Notes: generated by a model from the sequence alone, not told the origin. Shown: positions 35,765 through 44,255, counted from the first letter of the stretch. The stretch: 64,000 nucleotides of DNA from Streptomyces sp. ISL-94 (GCF_018614075.1 NZ_JAGGOZ010000062.1:37056-101055), one strand, 5' to 3'. Numbers and translations: made by a program.

Positions 35765-36694
35765 TCAGAGGCGTTCCACCGTGAGCCAGATGAGTTCCTT
35801 CGAGCGAAATGTGCTTTCCCATACGGCCTTTCCGACCTCGGCGAGCCTGTCGGTGTGGCTGTCGATCACCTTGCCGAGGACGGGGCTGCTGAGCGTCTCC
35901 GAGGTCGGCCCGTACTGGACGATGACCTTGTTGCCCGTCGCCTGGCTGAACCTGAGCCGGCCGACCGGCGCGTCGCAGATGCGCTCGCGCACCGGCGTCG
36001 GCGCCACGCTCACCAAGGGCGCCCAGGCATACATGGATTCACCGCTGACGACCGCGTGGTCCTGCAGGACCGTGAACGGCAGGGACTTGAGGACGTCCAT
36101 GCAGAGCTGCTGATTGAGATCACAGTAAAGCTCGGCATCGACTTCCACCCCCAAGGGCTGCCAGGTGAGCCTGACCGGAATCCGCTGGAGCGGATCCTCG
36201 ACGGAGAGCGGCGCGGGGGTGTACTCCGGCAGCACCGCGGGACCGTTCGCGGGGTAGCGGTAGTGCTCGCCCAGGTCCCACGGGAAGTAATGGTGCGACC
36301 AGGCCGTGAGCCGGTTCGCGTATTCGGTGAACGTGGCCAGCCTGTCCACGAGCTCGCCCCGGTTGTCCGCGGGCTGCCCGACCTGATCTGCGTACTCCGC
36401 CAGGGTCGGGAATCCGTTGTAGCCGAGGAAGGTGCTGTAGATGGGGTCCAGCGTGCGGAAGACCGTCAGCACGTTCTCGACGGAGAGGCTCTCGTCCGTC
36501 GCCATCCTCGTCAACTGGTAGAGATTCATCGAGTAGTCGCGAACGATGCTGTTCGAGAAATCCCAGGCGGTGAAGTACTGGCCGTACGACCCGGGCAGCT
36601 CGGGAAGGGTTCCCGTGCGTATCTCATGGATCTCTGGGGGCTCTTTGGATATGAAGCTCGCGATCAGCTCCCGGAGCTCCGGAAATGCAGACAT
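35765..36694 (-). CDS. Cucumopine-synthase/Pictet-Spenglerase-like protein
   Basis: A 309-residue protein. Residues 1-170 form a helical bundle rich in aromatics. Residues 173-309 follow the cyclophilin-like DUF3830 pattern: an AELYCDLNQQLCMDVLKSLP strand-helix, HAVVSGESMYAWAP (213-226), APVGRLRF, VIVQYGPTSE (258-266) and LAEVGKAVW. This architecture recalls cucumopine synthase, which condenses histidine with 2-oxoglutarate, and bacterial tryptophan Pictet-Spenglerases such as StnK2 and KslB, which I recall as relatives. With trpC, trpD, an FAD oxidase and a P450 around it, ring closure on tryptophan is the best guess. GAGGGA precedes ATG 36694. The family call rests on pattern memory. Confidence 0.62.
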   Translation of the reverse strand: MSAFPELRELIASFISKEPPEIHEIRTGTLPELPGSYGQYFTAWDFSNSIVRDYSMNLYQLTRMATDESLSVENVLTVFRTLDPIYSTFLGYNGFPTLAEYADQVGQPADNRGELVDRLATFTEYANRLTAWSHHYFPWDLGEHYRYPANGPAVLPEYTPAPLSVEDPLQRIPVRLTWQPLGVEVDAELYCDLNQQLCMDVLKSLPFTVLQDHAVVSGESMYAWAPLVSVAPTPVRERICDAPVGRLRFSQATGNKVIVQYGPTSETLSSPVLGKVIDSHTDRLAEVGKAVWESTFRSKELIWLTVERL

Positions 36695-36768
36695 TGTTTC
36701 CCTCTCGCTCGATTTGCGGCGCTGCCGTGAATTGGTGTTCCAGAACCTTTTTGGTGGTTCCGGAATGT

Positions 36769-37899
36769 TTACGATGCCGTCCTCAAGCGGTCAGGAGAGC
36801 ATCGGGACCACAGCGGGTGAATCTCCCCGGTGGCAATGTGGGTGGTCAGGGTCCGCCCGAGGAACGGGGCGAGGGTGATACCGCTGTTGGCGAAAACCTC
36901 GTAGTAGCCGGAAACGGCGGACAGCGCGCCGACGCTCGGAAAACCATCCGCCGGGAACACGGCGGTACCGATGCGCACCCGGTCGACGGTGGCCGACTCG
37001 AGCGCCGGAATCGTGCGGTACGCGCGCTCCAGCAGGTCCTTGACGAGCTCGTCGCCGGGATCGGACCGCATTCCGGCCGGGAGGCGGGCGTCGACCTGTT
37101 CGGACCGCACGCGCACGCGCCCCGGCCCCGCCGACCTGGCGTGGGCCTGTGCGCCGCGCAGGATGTGCCGCACCGGATCGCCGTCGGTGAGCAGGTCGAT
37201 CACGAGGCTGCTGCGGGTCGCGACGCCCTCGAGCGGGGCGGTTCCGAGCATCGCGGCCACCGTGGGCGCCTCTGGCCCGGCGGCATTGACGACGGCGTCG
37301 ACCTCGATACGGTCGCCGGCTTCGAGGCGGAGGGCCCGCACTTCTCCGTCGTGGACCTCGATGCCGTCGACCGCGCCGTTCCACAGGGTCAGGCGCCCGG
37401 TGTCCTTGGCCGCCGCGAGCATCTCGGAGACCAGTTTCGGCCCGTCGATCCAGCCCTCGTCCGGGAACAGCACGGCCGGTGTCCGGGCGTTCGGGAACGC
37501 GATGCCCGGCTCCCATTCGCGGTTCACCCGGGCGGCGTCACACCAGACCGTCCGATAGCCCCAGGCGCTGAGGCGGTGGGCCACGTCCGCGAACGACGGG
37601 CCGCCGGCGTCGCCGCCGTCCTCTTCGTCGCCCCAGGCGAGGCTTCCGGTGGGATGCCACCAGGGGGCAGAGTCGAACTGCGCGGCAAACCGGAGGTGTT
37701 CGATCATTCCGGTGTGACTCAGTTCGAACCTCGCGTACGTCGGCTGCTGAAAGGCACTCAGTCGCGCGAAGCTGACATCGGTGGTCAGGCCGCCGGGCTG
37801 CGCGGGTTCCACGCAGTGCACCCGCATTCCGCGTTGGGCAAGACTGAAAGCCATGCAGGCTCCTATGACGCCGGCCCCCACGACCCCTACGGTTTTCAC
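36769..37899 (-). CDS. DAO-family FAD-dependent amine/amino-acid oxidase
   Basis: A 376-residue flavoprotein of the glycine/D-amino-acid oxidase fold: Rossmann VGVVGAGVIGACMAFSLAQRG at the start, INAAGPEAP-like block (VVNAAGPEAPTVAAM) and C-terminal PSVGALSAVSGYYEVFANSGITLAP. The family oxidises C-N bonds of amines and secondary amino acids. In this operon it could aromatise a tetrahydro-beta-carboline or oxidise an amino acid precursor. GTG 37899 is preferred because GGAGGA lies five bases upstream and it begins MKTVGVVGAG; longer starts at 37911 and 37953 lack ribosome sites. Confidence 0.85.
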   Translation of the reverse strand: MKTVGVVGAGVIGACMAFSLAQRGMRVHCVEPAQPGGLTTDVSFARLSAFQQPTYARFELSHTGMIEHLRFAAQFDSAPWWHPTGSLAWGDEEDGGDAGGPSFADVAHRLSAWGYRTVWCDAARVNREWEPGIAFPNARTPAVLFPDEGWIDGPKLVSEMLAAAKDTGRLTLWNGAVDGIEVHDGEVRALRLEAGDRIEVDAVVNAAGPEAPTVAAMLGTAPLEGVATRSSLVIDLLTDGDPVRHILRGAQAHARSAGPGRVRVRSEQVDARLPAGMRSDPGDELVKDLLERAYRTIPALESATVDRVRIGTAVFPADGFPSVGALSAVSGYYEVFANSGITLAPFLGRTLTTHIATGEIHPLWSRCSPDRLRTAS

Positions 37900-37976
37900 T
37901 GTCTCCTCCATGTTTCGGGCAGGCTTGGTCGCGCCGACGCACCCGGTTCGCACCGGGCGCGCTGCCGGTCACGCGG

Positions 37977-38231
37977 TCACAGCAGTTCGGCGATGTCGAA
38001 GGTCAGGTCGAGAGACTGGCTCGCGCAGTCACCGCCCTGCAGCACGAACGCCTCACCGTTGGCCGCCGCGGCGAGCCGCGACCACAGACCGTCGCATGCG
38101 CTGGGGCTGACCGGGCCGGGCGCGGCGGACAGCCGGGCCATCACGTCCTCCAGAGCGGCACGGTCCGGCCACTCCGGCTGGTGCGTCTCGGGCGCGTCGC
38201 GCCAAGAGACGAGCAGGTCGGAATTCGTCAT
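37977..38231 (-). pseudogene. Class II DAHP synthase, N-terminal remnant
   Basis: An 84-residue frame that matches only the start of class II (plant-type) 3-deoxy-D-arabino-heptulosonate-7-phosphate synthases: SWRDAPETHQPEWPD, then ANGEAFVLQGGDCA (58-70). Cys69 corresponds to the metal-binding cysteine of that loop. The family runs about 390-460 residues, but here the match stops right after GGDCA and the frame ends 14 residues later. No continuation is visible in any frame downstream. The rest of the active site is missing, so it cannot make DAHP. The start is weak (ATG 38231 without a good ribosome site; TTG 38267 behind GAGGAA is possible). Confidence 0.65.
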
Positions 38232-38583
38232 GAACGCAGACCAACACGATCTCCGTCCGGGGCGCAATGAATTCCTCAAGTGGTCCGGTCGATGGAGCGG
38301 TCAATGGTCTGGCCAACGATCACCGGGACGATGGCATAGTTCCCGAGCCACAACGCTGGTGATCCGAGGTATTCAGCCCTTGTTTACTTTTGCGGCTGAC
38401 AATAGAGATGCGCCATCTCCGTGATGACCGAATTACTGAGCGTTACCGTGACCGCGATTTCCGTGGAGACACCCGCGAACGCACTTGCCCTTGCCCGCGG
38501 AACTCCTGTGCACGGCACGGTCGACCGACGACGGACACCCGATGGCGACGGCCTCACGATGCCGGCGAACTTCCTGGCCGGCG
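38232..38583. promoter_or_regulatory. Intergenic control region of the left operon
   Basis: The 352-base gap between the MocR regulator and the leftward operon is notably AT-richer than its surroundings around 38330-38430. It contains TGGTCCGG and TGGTCTGG spaced 24 bases apart (near 38280-38315), which could be direct-repeat sites for a MocR-type dimer. No promoter could be placed with confidence. A short rightward frame at 38421 (61 codons, with a TTA) overlaps the end of the MocR gene and is not accepted as a gene. Confidence 0.35.
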
Positions 38584-39966
38584 TCAGGTCACCGGCTTCC
38601 CGGTGACCTGGCCCATGGCCCGGGCGAGCAGACCGACCGCCTCCGGGAGCAGGCTGCGGCGCACCGCGCCGTAGCCGAGCACCACCCCGGACGAGGGCGA
38701 CCGGCGGCCGAACTGGAAGTGCCTGCCGGGATGTACGAGAACCGACTTCGCCCGTGCGAGGGCGGCGAGGCGGACGTCGTCGACGCCCTGGGGCAACTGG
38801 ATGTAGGCGTGGATGCCCGTCGGCTCGCCGGTCATCCGGGCGCCCGGCAGGTGTTTCTCGACGGCGTCCCGCAGCGCCGCTCGCCGTGCCCGCAGGACGG
38901 TCCGGATCTCCCGGATGTGCTGGTCCAGCATGCCGGACGAGATGAAGTGGGCGAAGGTCAGCTGGGTGAGCGGGTCCGGGACGCCCAACGGTGTCCGGCC
39001 GAGCCGCTCCGCCACCACGGCGGGCGCCGCCACCCAGCCGAGCCCTATGCACGGGCCGAACATGGCCCCGGTCGTCCCGACGTAGATCACGCGCTCCGGA
39101 CGGTGCCGCTGCAGGGCGAGGGGGCCGCTGCCGACGCCGAACCACAAGTGCCCGTCCCGGTCGTACTCGATCACCCAGCCGTCCACGTCGGCGGCCCAGC
39201 GCAGCAGGGCCTCCCGGCGCCCCGGCGACAGCACGGCCCCCGTCGGCACCTGCGACACCGGGGTGACCAGCACGGCGCGGGCTCCGGACCGGGCAAGGGC
39301 GTCCACGTCGATGCCCTCGTCGTCCACGGGGATTCCGCTGACCCGCAGCCCCGCCCGCTCGGCGATCCTGACCTGCCAGGGCGCGCCGGGGCTCTCCACG
39401 GCGATGTGGTCGACACCGAGGTCGTGCAGGACACGGAACACCACGTCGACGGTGTGGTCGAAGTCCGCGGTGACAGCGACGTCGGCGGCGGTCGTCAGGA
39501 CCCCCCGCGAACGGCCGAGGTAGGCCGCGAGTTCTTCCCGGAGTTCCGGAACACCGAGGGGATACCGCCAGGGGCCGGCGCCGCCGATCGACTGCCCCAC
39601 GAACTCGTAGGCCCGCAGCCATTCACGGGAAGGGAACAGCGCCGAGCTCGTCGCGTCGACCCGTAGGTCGTAGCGGGCCTCCGCGCGCCGGGCCGGCTCG
39701 GCCGCGCCGCGGTCGGTGTGCGGCAGGTGGGTCGCCACCCTGGTGCCCGAGCCCTGAGTGGACCTCAGATATCCTCCGGCCACCAGCTGCTCGTAGGCCT
39801 GGACCACGACACTGCGCGACACCCCGAGATCTCCGGCGAGATTCCGGCTCGATGGCAATCGGACACCCGGATGCAGGGTCCCGTCTTTTATTCGTTCGCG
39901 GATGGCCGCCTGAATCTGCGTGGTCATGGACAGCGGTAACTTCCGGTTTATCGCGATCGGTAGCAT
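38584..39966 (-). CDS. MocR/GntR-family regulator lacking the PLP lysine
   Basis: A 460-residue protein with an N-terminal GntR winged helix (about 14-80: LPSSRNLAGDLGVSRSVVVQ) and an aminotransferase-like domain (about 110-455). In MocR proteins such as GabR the segment YLGTFSKSL...R holds the PLP lysine and a phosphate-binding arginine. Here it reads YVGTTGAMFGPCIG (295-308), with Ala301 and Gly308 in those places, and the PLP-stacking tyrosine of EDDYD is Arg270. It probably does not form a PLP aldimine and may sense another ligand. GGGGGA precedes ATG 39966. It likely regulates the flanking operons. Confidence 0.85.
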   Translation of the reverse strand: MLPIAINRKLPLSMTTQIQAAIRERIKDGTLHPGVRLPSSRNLAGDLGVSRSVVVQAYEQLVAGGYLRSTQGSGTRVATHLPHTDRGAAEPARRAEARYDLRVDATSSALFPSREWLRAYEFVGQSIGGAGPWRYPLGVPELREELAAYLGRSRGVLTTAADVAVTADFDHTVDVVFRVLHDLGVDHIAVESPGAPWQVRIAERAGLRVSGIPVDDEGIDVDALARSGARAVLVTPVSQVPTGAVLSPGRREALLRWAADVDGWVIEYDRDGHLWFGVGSGPLALQRHRPERVIYVGTTGAMFGPCIGLGWVAAPAVVAERLGRTPLGVPDPLTQLTFAHFISSGMLDQHIREIRTVLRARRAALRDAVEKHLPGARMTGEPTGIHAYIQLPQGVDDVRLAALARAKSVLVHPGRHFQFGRRSPSSGVVLGYGAVRRSLLPEAVGLLARAMGQVTGKPVT

Positions 39967-39979
39967 TCTTCCCCCGTTG

Positions 39980-40001
39980 GCGCCGGCCTTCCGGTCGGCG
40001 C
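39980..40001. promoter_or_regulatory. Inverted repeat before the MocR gene
   Basis: GCGCCGGCC and GGTCGGCGC (one mismatch) are separated by four bases, 14 bases upstream of the regulator start and within the region shared with the rightward trpD-like gene. It is a candidate operator or leader hairpin. Confidence 0.4.
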
Positions 40002-40163
40002 TAAATCCCCGCGGCAGATCCGGCTTCTTGGGTGCGGACCTTCGGTCAGGGATTACCTTCTCTTCAGCGCGGAATTGGCCCGCTTACGGAAGAGTGGAAT
40101 GGACTTGTTCGACGCCGTTGTCGGCTGCGACACTCCGTGCGAACAGGCAGTGAAGGAGTAGCG

Positions 40164-41015
40164 ATGACCGGACAGGAAACCGCATCCGACACGCCTCGGA
40201 AACGATGGGCGGACATCCTTTCGGCGCTCACGGACCGACGCGACCTCACCGGAGTCGACACGGAGTGGGCCATGGGCGAGGTCATGCGCGGCGCCGCCGA
40301 CGATGCCAGGCTCGGCGGTTTACTGGTGGGCCTGCGGCCCAAGGGAGAGTCCGTCGCGGAGCTTGACGGCCTTGTCCGTGCCATGGACGCGCACGCGGTC
40401 AGGGTCCGGGCCGACGGGCCGCTCCTGGACATCGTCGGCACCGGCGGAGACATGGCCCGTACGGTGAACATCTCCACCGTCCCGGCGATCGTGGCTGCGG
40501 CGGCGGGCGCGCGCATCGTCAAGCACGGCCACCGGTCCGCGTCCTCGGCCTGCGGTTCGGCGGACCTGCTCGAAGAACTGGACGTGGTCATCGACCTGCC
40601 GCCGGTGACGGTGCCGCGGGTGCTCGCCGAAGGGGGCACCGCCTCCTGCTTCGCCCCGGTGTTCCATCCCGCGATGCGCCACGCTTCATCGGTGCGCAGG
40701 CAACTCGGTGTGCCGACGACCTTCAACGTGCTGGGCCCCCTGACGAATCCGGCGGCGCCTGATGCAGCCGCCATCGGTGTCGCCGACGCCCGGATGGCCC
40801 CGATCATCGCCGGAGTACGGGCCCGCCGTAACCGCTCCGCGCTCGTCTTCCGCGGCGACGACGGGCTCGACGAACCGACGGTCACCGAACGGCTGGGGGC
40901 CGCCATGACGCGGGCCGCCCGCGCCGTCGACAGCGGCGATGCCGCGGAACTCCTCGGCCGGTGGGCCAGGGTGACGGCCAAACCGGCAGAGAGCGCGGCA
41001 TCCTCGGCCGGGTGA
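40164..41015 (+). CDS. Anthranilate phosphoribosyltransferase-like, internally deleted
   Basis: A 283-residue TrpD homologue. The PRPP loop GTGGD (92-96), NIST, FAPVFHPAMRH, FNVLGPLTNPAAPD and the metal site DGLDE (233-237) are kept. KHGNRS reads KHGHRS (120-125), changing the conserved Asn to His123. After DGLDEPTVT the sequence jumps straight to ERLGAAMTRAARAVDSG, skipping about 65-70 residues present in normal TrpD of about 350. It may be inactive or altered. Codon 53 (40320-40322) is TTA. GGAG precedes ATG 40164. It is divergent from the MocR gene. Confidence 0.82.
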   Translation: MTGQETASDTPRKRWADILSALTDRRDLTGVDTEWAMGEVMRGAADDARLGGLLVGLRPKGESVAELDGLVRAMDAHAVRVRADGPLLDIVGTGGDMARTVNISTVPAIVAAAAGARIVKHGHRSASSACGSADLLEELDVVIDLPPVTVPRVLAEGGTASCFAPVFHPAMRHASSVRRQLGVPTTFNVLGPLTNPAAPDAAAIGVADARMAPIIAGVRARRNRSALVFRGDDGLDEPTVTERLGAAMTRAARAVDSGDAAELLGRWARVTAKPAESAASSAG

Positions 41016-41102
41016 ACGGACCCCCGGCCCCGCGGTGGCCGGGGCGGCCCGAAGCGGTCGGCGTGGCCCGGGAGTTCGTCCGCGAACGCGGCGGCCACTC
41101 CG

Positions 41103-41126
41103 GACCGGCCGGCCGCGCGGCCGGTC
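41103..41126. terminator. Hairpin between convergent trpD-like and trpC
   Basis: GACCGGCC and GGCCGGTC are perfect complements around eight GC bases (41103-41126), overlapping the stop codon of trpC. It can terminate both convergent transcripts. The remaining sequence of the 109-base gap shows no gene. Confidence 0.55.
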
Positions 41127-41934
41127 ACGTCAGGCCCTCCCGCCGCCCCGCTGCCAGCATCGCGGCCACCGCATCGGTCGGCCGGGCGTCGGTGACGAGC
41201 GCCGAGCCGACGAGCACCGCGTCGGCGCCGGCCTGGGCATAGGCCCGGACATCGGCCGGGCCCCGCACCCCCGACTCGGCCACGGTGACCACATCGCCCG
41301 GTATCCGGGCGGCAAGCCCGGCATACACGTCACGGTCGACGCGGAGCGAGGCCAGGTCCCGTGCGTTCACCCCGATGATCCGGGCGCCGGCGGCCAGCGC
41401 CCGGTCCACCTCTTCCTCGGTGTGCGTCTCCACCAGCACGGCAAGGCCGTACTCCCCGGCCTGGCGCACCAGCATCTCCAGCTCCGGCCGGGACAGAGCC
41501 GCGACGATCAGCAGCACCAAGTCGGCCCCGGCGGCGGCGGCCTCGGCGAGCTGGTAGGGGTGCACGACAAAGTCCTTGCGCAGCAAGGGAATGTCGACTG
41601 CCGCTCGCACGGCCCGCAGATCGTCCAACGAGCCGCCGAAGTGCCTCGGCTCGGTCAGCACACTGATCGCGGCCGCACCGCCCGCCGCGTATTCGGCGGC
41701 AAGAGCCCCCGGCCGGCCGATCGCCGCGAGCAGCCCGCGGGCCGGGCTGATGCGCTTCACCTCCGCGATCAGCCGTACCCCGTGGGCGCCGCGCAGCGCG
41801 GCGCCCACGGCCTCCGGAGTCATCCGGGCGTCGCGTGACTCGGCCCTGCGCCGCAGAACCTCCGGGCTCACCTCGGCCATGCGCTCCCGCAGGTCCGCAC
41901 GGACTCCGGCCACGATCTCGGTCAGCACGCTCAT
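41125..41934 (-). CDS. trpC: Indole-3-glycerol-phosphate synthase
   Basis: A 269-residue TIM-barrel enzyme that closes the indole ring in tryptophan synthesis. The catalytic residues are intact: IAEVKRISPARG (Glu58, Lys60), LLRKDF (Lys120), LVETHT, IGVNARDL and VAESGV. Being complete and lying in a specialised cluster beside an exporter, it is probably a dedicated second copy that raises tryptophan or indole-glycerol-phosphate supply. It follows the MFS gene by 55 bases in one operon. No trpA, trpB or trpE is in the window. Confidence 0.92.
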   Translation of the reverse strand: MSVLTEIVAGVRADLRERMAEVSPEVLRRRAESRDARMTPEAVGAALRGAHGVRLIAEVKRISPARGLLAAIGRPGALAAEYAAGGAAAISVLTEPRHFGGSLDDLRAVRAAVDIPLLRKDFVVHPYQLAEAAAAGADLVLLIVAALSRPELEMLVRQAGEYGLAVLVETHTEEEVDRALAAGARIIGVNARDLASLRVDRDVYAGLAARIPGDVVTVAESGVRGPADVRAYAQAGADAVLVGSALVTDARPTDAVAAMLAAGRREGLT

Positions 41935-41989
41935 CTCACAACGTCCTTCCCCCGTTTGCGGTGCATGGGATCGCCCGGTCTCCGGACGA

Positions 41990-43240
41990 TCAGTGCCCGG
42001 GCGACGAGGCGCGCTCCGGCGCCTCAGGTACCCGACCGGGCTCCTGAACCTCGGCCGGCCGCACCGTGCCACGCCCGGCCACCAGCGCAACCACCGTCTG
42101 AGCGGCCGCGGCCACGCACGTCAGCACCAGCGGCGCCGTCCAGCCGGAGCTGACGGTGTGCAGCAGCCCGATGACCACTGGTCCGGCGGCGGCAAGGAGA
42201 TAGCCGATCGACTGCGCCATCGCCGACAGCGCGCCCGCCCCTGCCGCGTCCTGGGCACGCATGCCGAGGAACGCCAGCGCGAGCACGAGACAGGCACCGC
42301 CGCCCAAGCCGAGGACGACGCTCCACAGCAGCGCGAAGTCCGGGGCCACCAGGAGCCCGAGGTAGCCGAGGAGCAGGATGGCCGAGCAGATCGTCGCCAG
42401 CGCCCGCTGGTCACGTGCCCAGCGCAGCGCGCCCGGCACCGCCAGGCTGGTCAGCACCGCGACCGCCTGGAACAGGAACAGCAGCCATCCGGCCGTGGCC
42501 GCGCTGGCACCGTTGTCCTGGAAGATCTGGGGCAGCCACGTCACGACCACGTAGAAGCCGAAGGACTGCAGCCCCATGAACGCCGTGACCGCCCACGCGA
42601 GGCCGGACCCCCAGGGCAGCCGGTGCTGCCCGCGCGCCGCCTGCGGCCCGGGCGGCGCAGTGCGCATCTGAGGAAGCCACAGCAGCACGGCCACCAGCGC
42701 GATCAGGACCCAGCACCCCAAGGCGGTGGACCAGCCACCCGGAGCGATCTCGCTGATCGGCACCGCCACCCCGGACGCGACCGCGGCGACACCACCCATC
42801 ACCGTCGCATAGGCGCTGGTCAGCAGCCCCACCTTGGTGGGGAAGTCACGCTTGATGAGGCTCGGCAGCAGGACGTTGCCCACGGCGATGCCCGCCCCGA
42901 TCAGCACGGTTCCCGCGAACAGACCGACCGCCGAGGGCACCCACCGAACCGCGATCCCCAGCGTCAGCACGACGAGCGCACCGCCCAGGAGCCGCTCCTG
43001 TCCCCACCGCGCGGCAAGCCGGGGCACCATCGGAGACAGCGCCGCGAACGCCAGCAACGGCAGTGTGTTCAGCAGGCCGAGGGCGACCGGGGCCAACCCC
43101 AGGTCGGCCTGCACGCGATCCAGCAACGGCCCGACACCGGTCAAACTCGCCCGGAGGTTGGCTGCTGCCACGAGCAACCCCCACACCAGTAATGCCTGTC
43201 CGGAACGGCGTGTCGATTTGTTCTCCATGACCGTCATCAT
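41990..43240 (-). CDS. MFS transporter, CynX/NimT type
   Basis: A protein of about 416 residues with 12 predicted membrane segments. It has the subgroup opening LLVAAANLRASLTGVGPLLD and PLLAFAALSPMVPRLAARWG. Such carriers move small anions and drugs; here it is a likely exporter of the cluster product. Leu17 is TTA (43190-43192). ATG 43240 is used, with ATG 43228 also possible. It is divergent from an MmyB-type regulator across about 180 bases, which suggests control by it. Confidence 0.88.
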   Translation of the reverse strand: MMTVMENKSTRRSGQALLVWGLLVAAANLRASLTGVGPLLDRVQADLGLAPVALGLLNTLPLLAFAALSPMVPRLAARWGQERLLGGALVVLTLGIAVRWVPSAVGLFAGTVLIGAGIAVGNVLLPSLIKRDFPTKVGLLTSAYATVMGGVAAVASGVAVPISEIAPGGWSTALGCWVLIALVAVLLWLPQMRTAPPGPQAARGQHRLPWGSGLAWAVTAFMGLQSFGFYVVVTWLPQIFQDNGASAATAGWLLFLFQAVAVLTSLAVPGALRWARDQRALATICSAILLLGYLGLLVAPDFALLWSVVLGLGGGACLVLALAFLGMRAQDAAGAGALSAMAQSIGYLLAAAGPVVIGLLHTVSSGWTAPLVLTCVAAAAQTVVALVAGRGTVRPAEVQEPGRVPEAPERASSPGH

Positions 43241-43418
43241 CAAGTCTCACGGTGGCGCTAACCAGGCCGTACTGAAGCTAGCCCCCGCAGGGCCACCCTC
43301 GGCGCCGCACCATGAGGCAGGGCGAGATCCGCGGACAGCCCCAGGCCGCCCGGACCTTACGGCAGGCAGTCCTCGTGAGCCGCCTCGGCTGACCCGCCGA
43401 CACCGGTAACCTGGCGGT

Positions 43419-44255
43419 ATGGGCACGCCGTTGGGGAACTTCATCCGGGCCAAGCGCGACAGCATCCAGCCGGAATTCCTCGGCCTGCAGAGACACGGCC
43501 GCCGCCGATCACCCGGGCTGCGCCGCCTGGACCTCGCCACCCGAGCCGGTATCAGCGTCGAATACCTGGCCCGTATCGAGCAAGGGCGCGACCGCAACCC
43601 ATCGCCCACAGTCATCAACTCGCTTGCCGATGCACTCTGCCTCAACCCCTCGGAGCGCAACCATCTGCGCTACCTCGCGAAGATTTCCGGCGACGAATGC
43701 TCGGTCCACATCAGGCCCGTGCCACCGCCCCGACGCGTGCGGCCGTCCGTCCTGCAGACACTCTGCCTTCTCGAACCCGGCGTCGCCGTCGTGACCAACC
43801 GGCTCGGCGACATCCTCGCCCACACCACGGGCTACCAGGCGATCACCAGCGGCACCGGACTGCTCGACGGCGCCGAGCCGAACCTCAACCGCTACTTGTT
43901 CACCGACCCCCGCGCCCGGACGTTCTTCGCCGACTGGGACGACATTGCGGACGAGCACGGCTTCGACCTGTGGCAGGCGCCGTCCCTGGAGAACCTCGAA
44001 TGGCTCATCTCCGAGCTCCTCCCCATCGCCGGACCCGAGTTCACCAACCGCCTCTGCCGCCATGAAGTGCCGCGCCGCGGCGTCCTCAGGCTCAACCACC
44101 CGGCAGGGCCCCAGCTACGACTGCTCCGAGAGACGCTCGAACTGCCCATGGACGACCAGCAGCTCGTCATCTTCCTCCCCGAGTGCGACCAAACGGCCCA
44201 GGCCATCGATCAACTCCAGCGCCAGTCCCACGGCCGGCTGCGGTCCATTTCGTGA
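43419..44255 (+). CDS. XRE-family regulator, MmyB-like
   Basis: A 278-residue regulator with an N-terminal helix-turn-helix (about 1-75: RSPGLRRLDLATRAGISVEYLARIEQG) and a ligand-binding domain with NRLGDILAHTTGY and HPAGPQLRLLRETLELP. It is related in type to the regulator at 10636 but clearly diverged. It is divergent from the MFS gene and is the rightmost gene of the island; the next gene is core. Confidence 0.85.
   Translation: MGTPLGNFIRAKRDSIQPEFLGLQRHGRRRSPGLRRLDLATRAGISVEYLARIEQGRDRNPSPTVINSLADALCLNPSERNHLRYLAKISGDECSVHIRPVPPPRRVRPSVLQTLCLLEPGVAVVTNRLGDILAHTTGYQAITSGTGLLDGAEPNLNRYLFTDPRARTFFADWDDIADEHGFDLWQAPSLENLEWLISELLPIAGPEFTNRLCRHEVPRRGVLRLNHPAGPQLRLLRETLELPMDDQQLVIFLPECDQTAQAIDQLQRQSHGRLRSIS

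Noticed and set aside
38421..38606. Short rightward frame of 61 codons with a TTA codon
   Set aside because: It overlaps the 3' end of the MocR gene, has no ribosome site and no recognisable character; probably chance.
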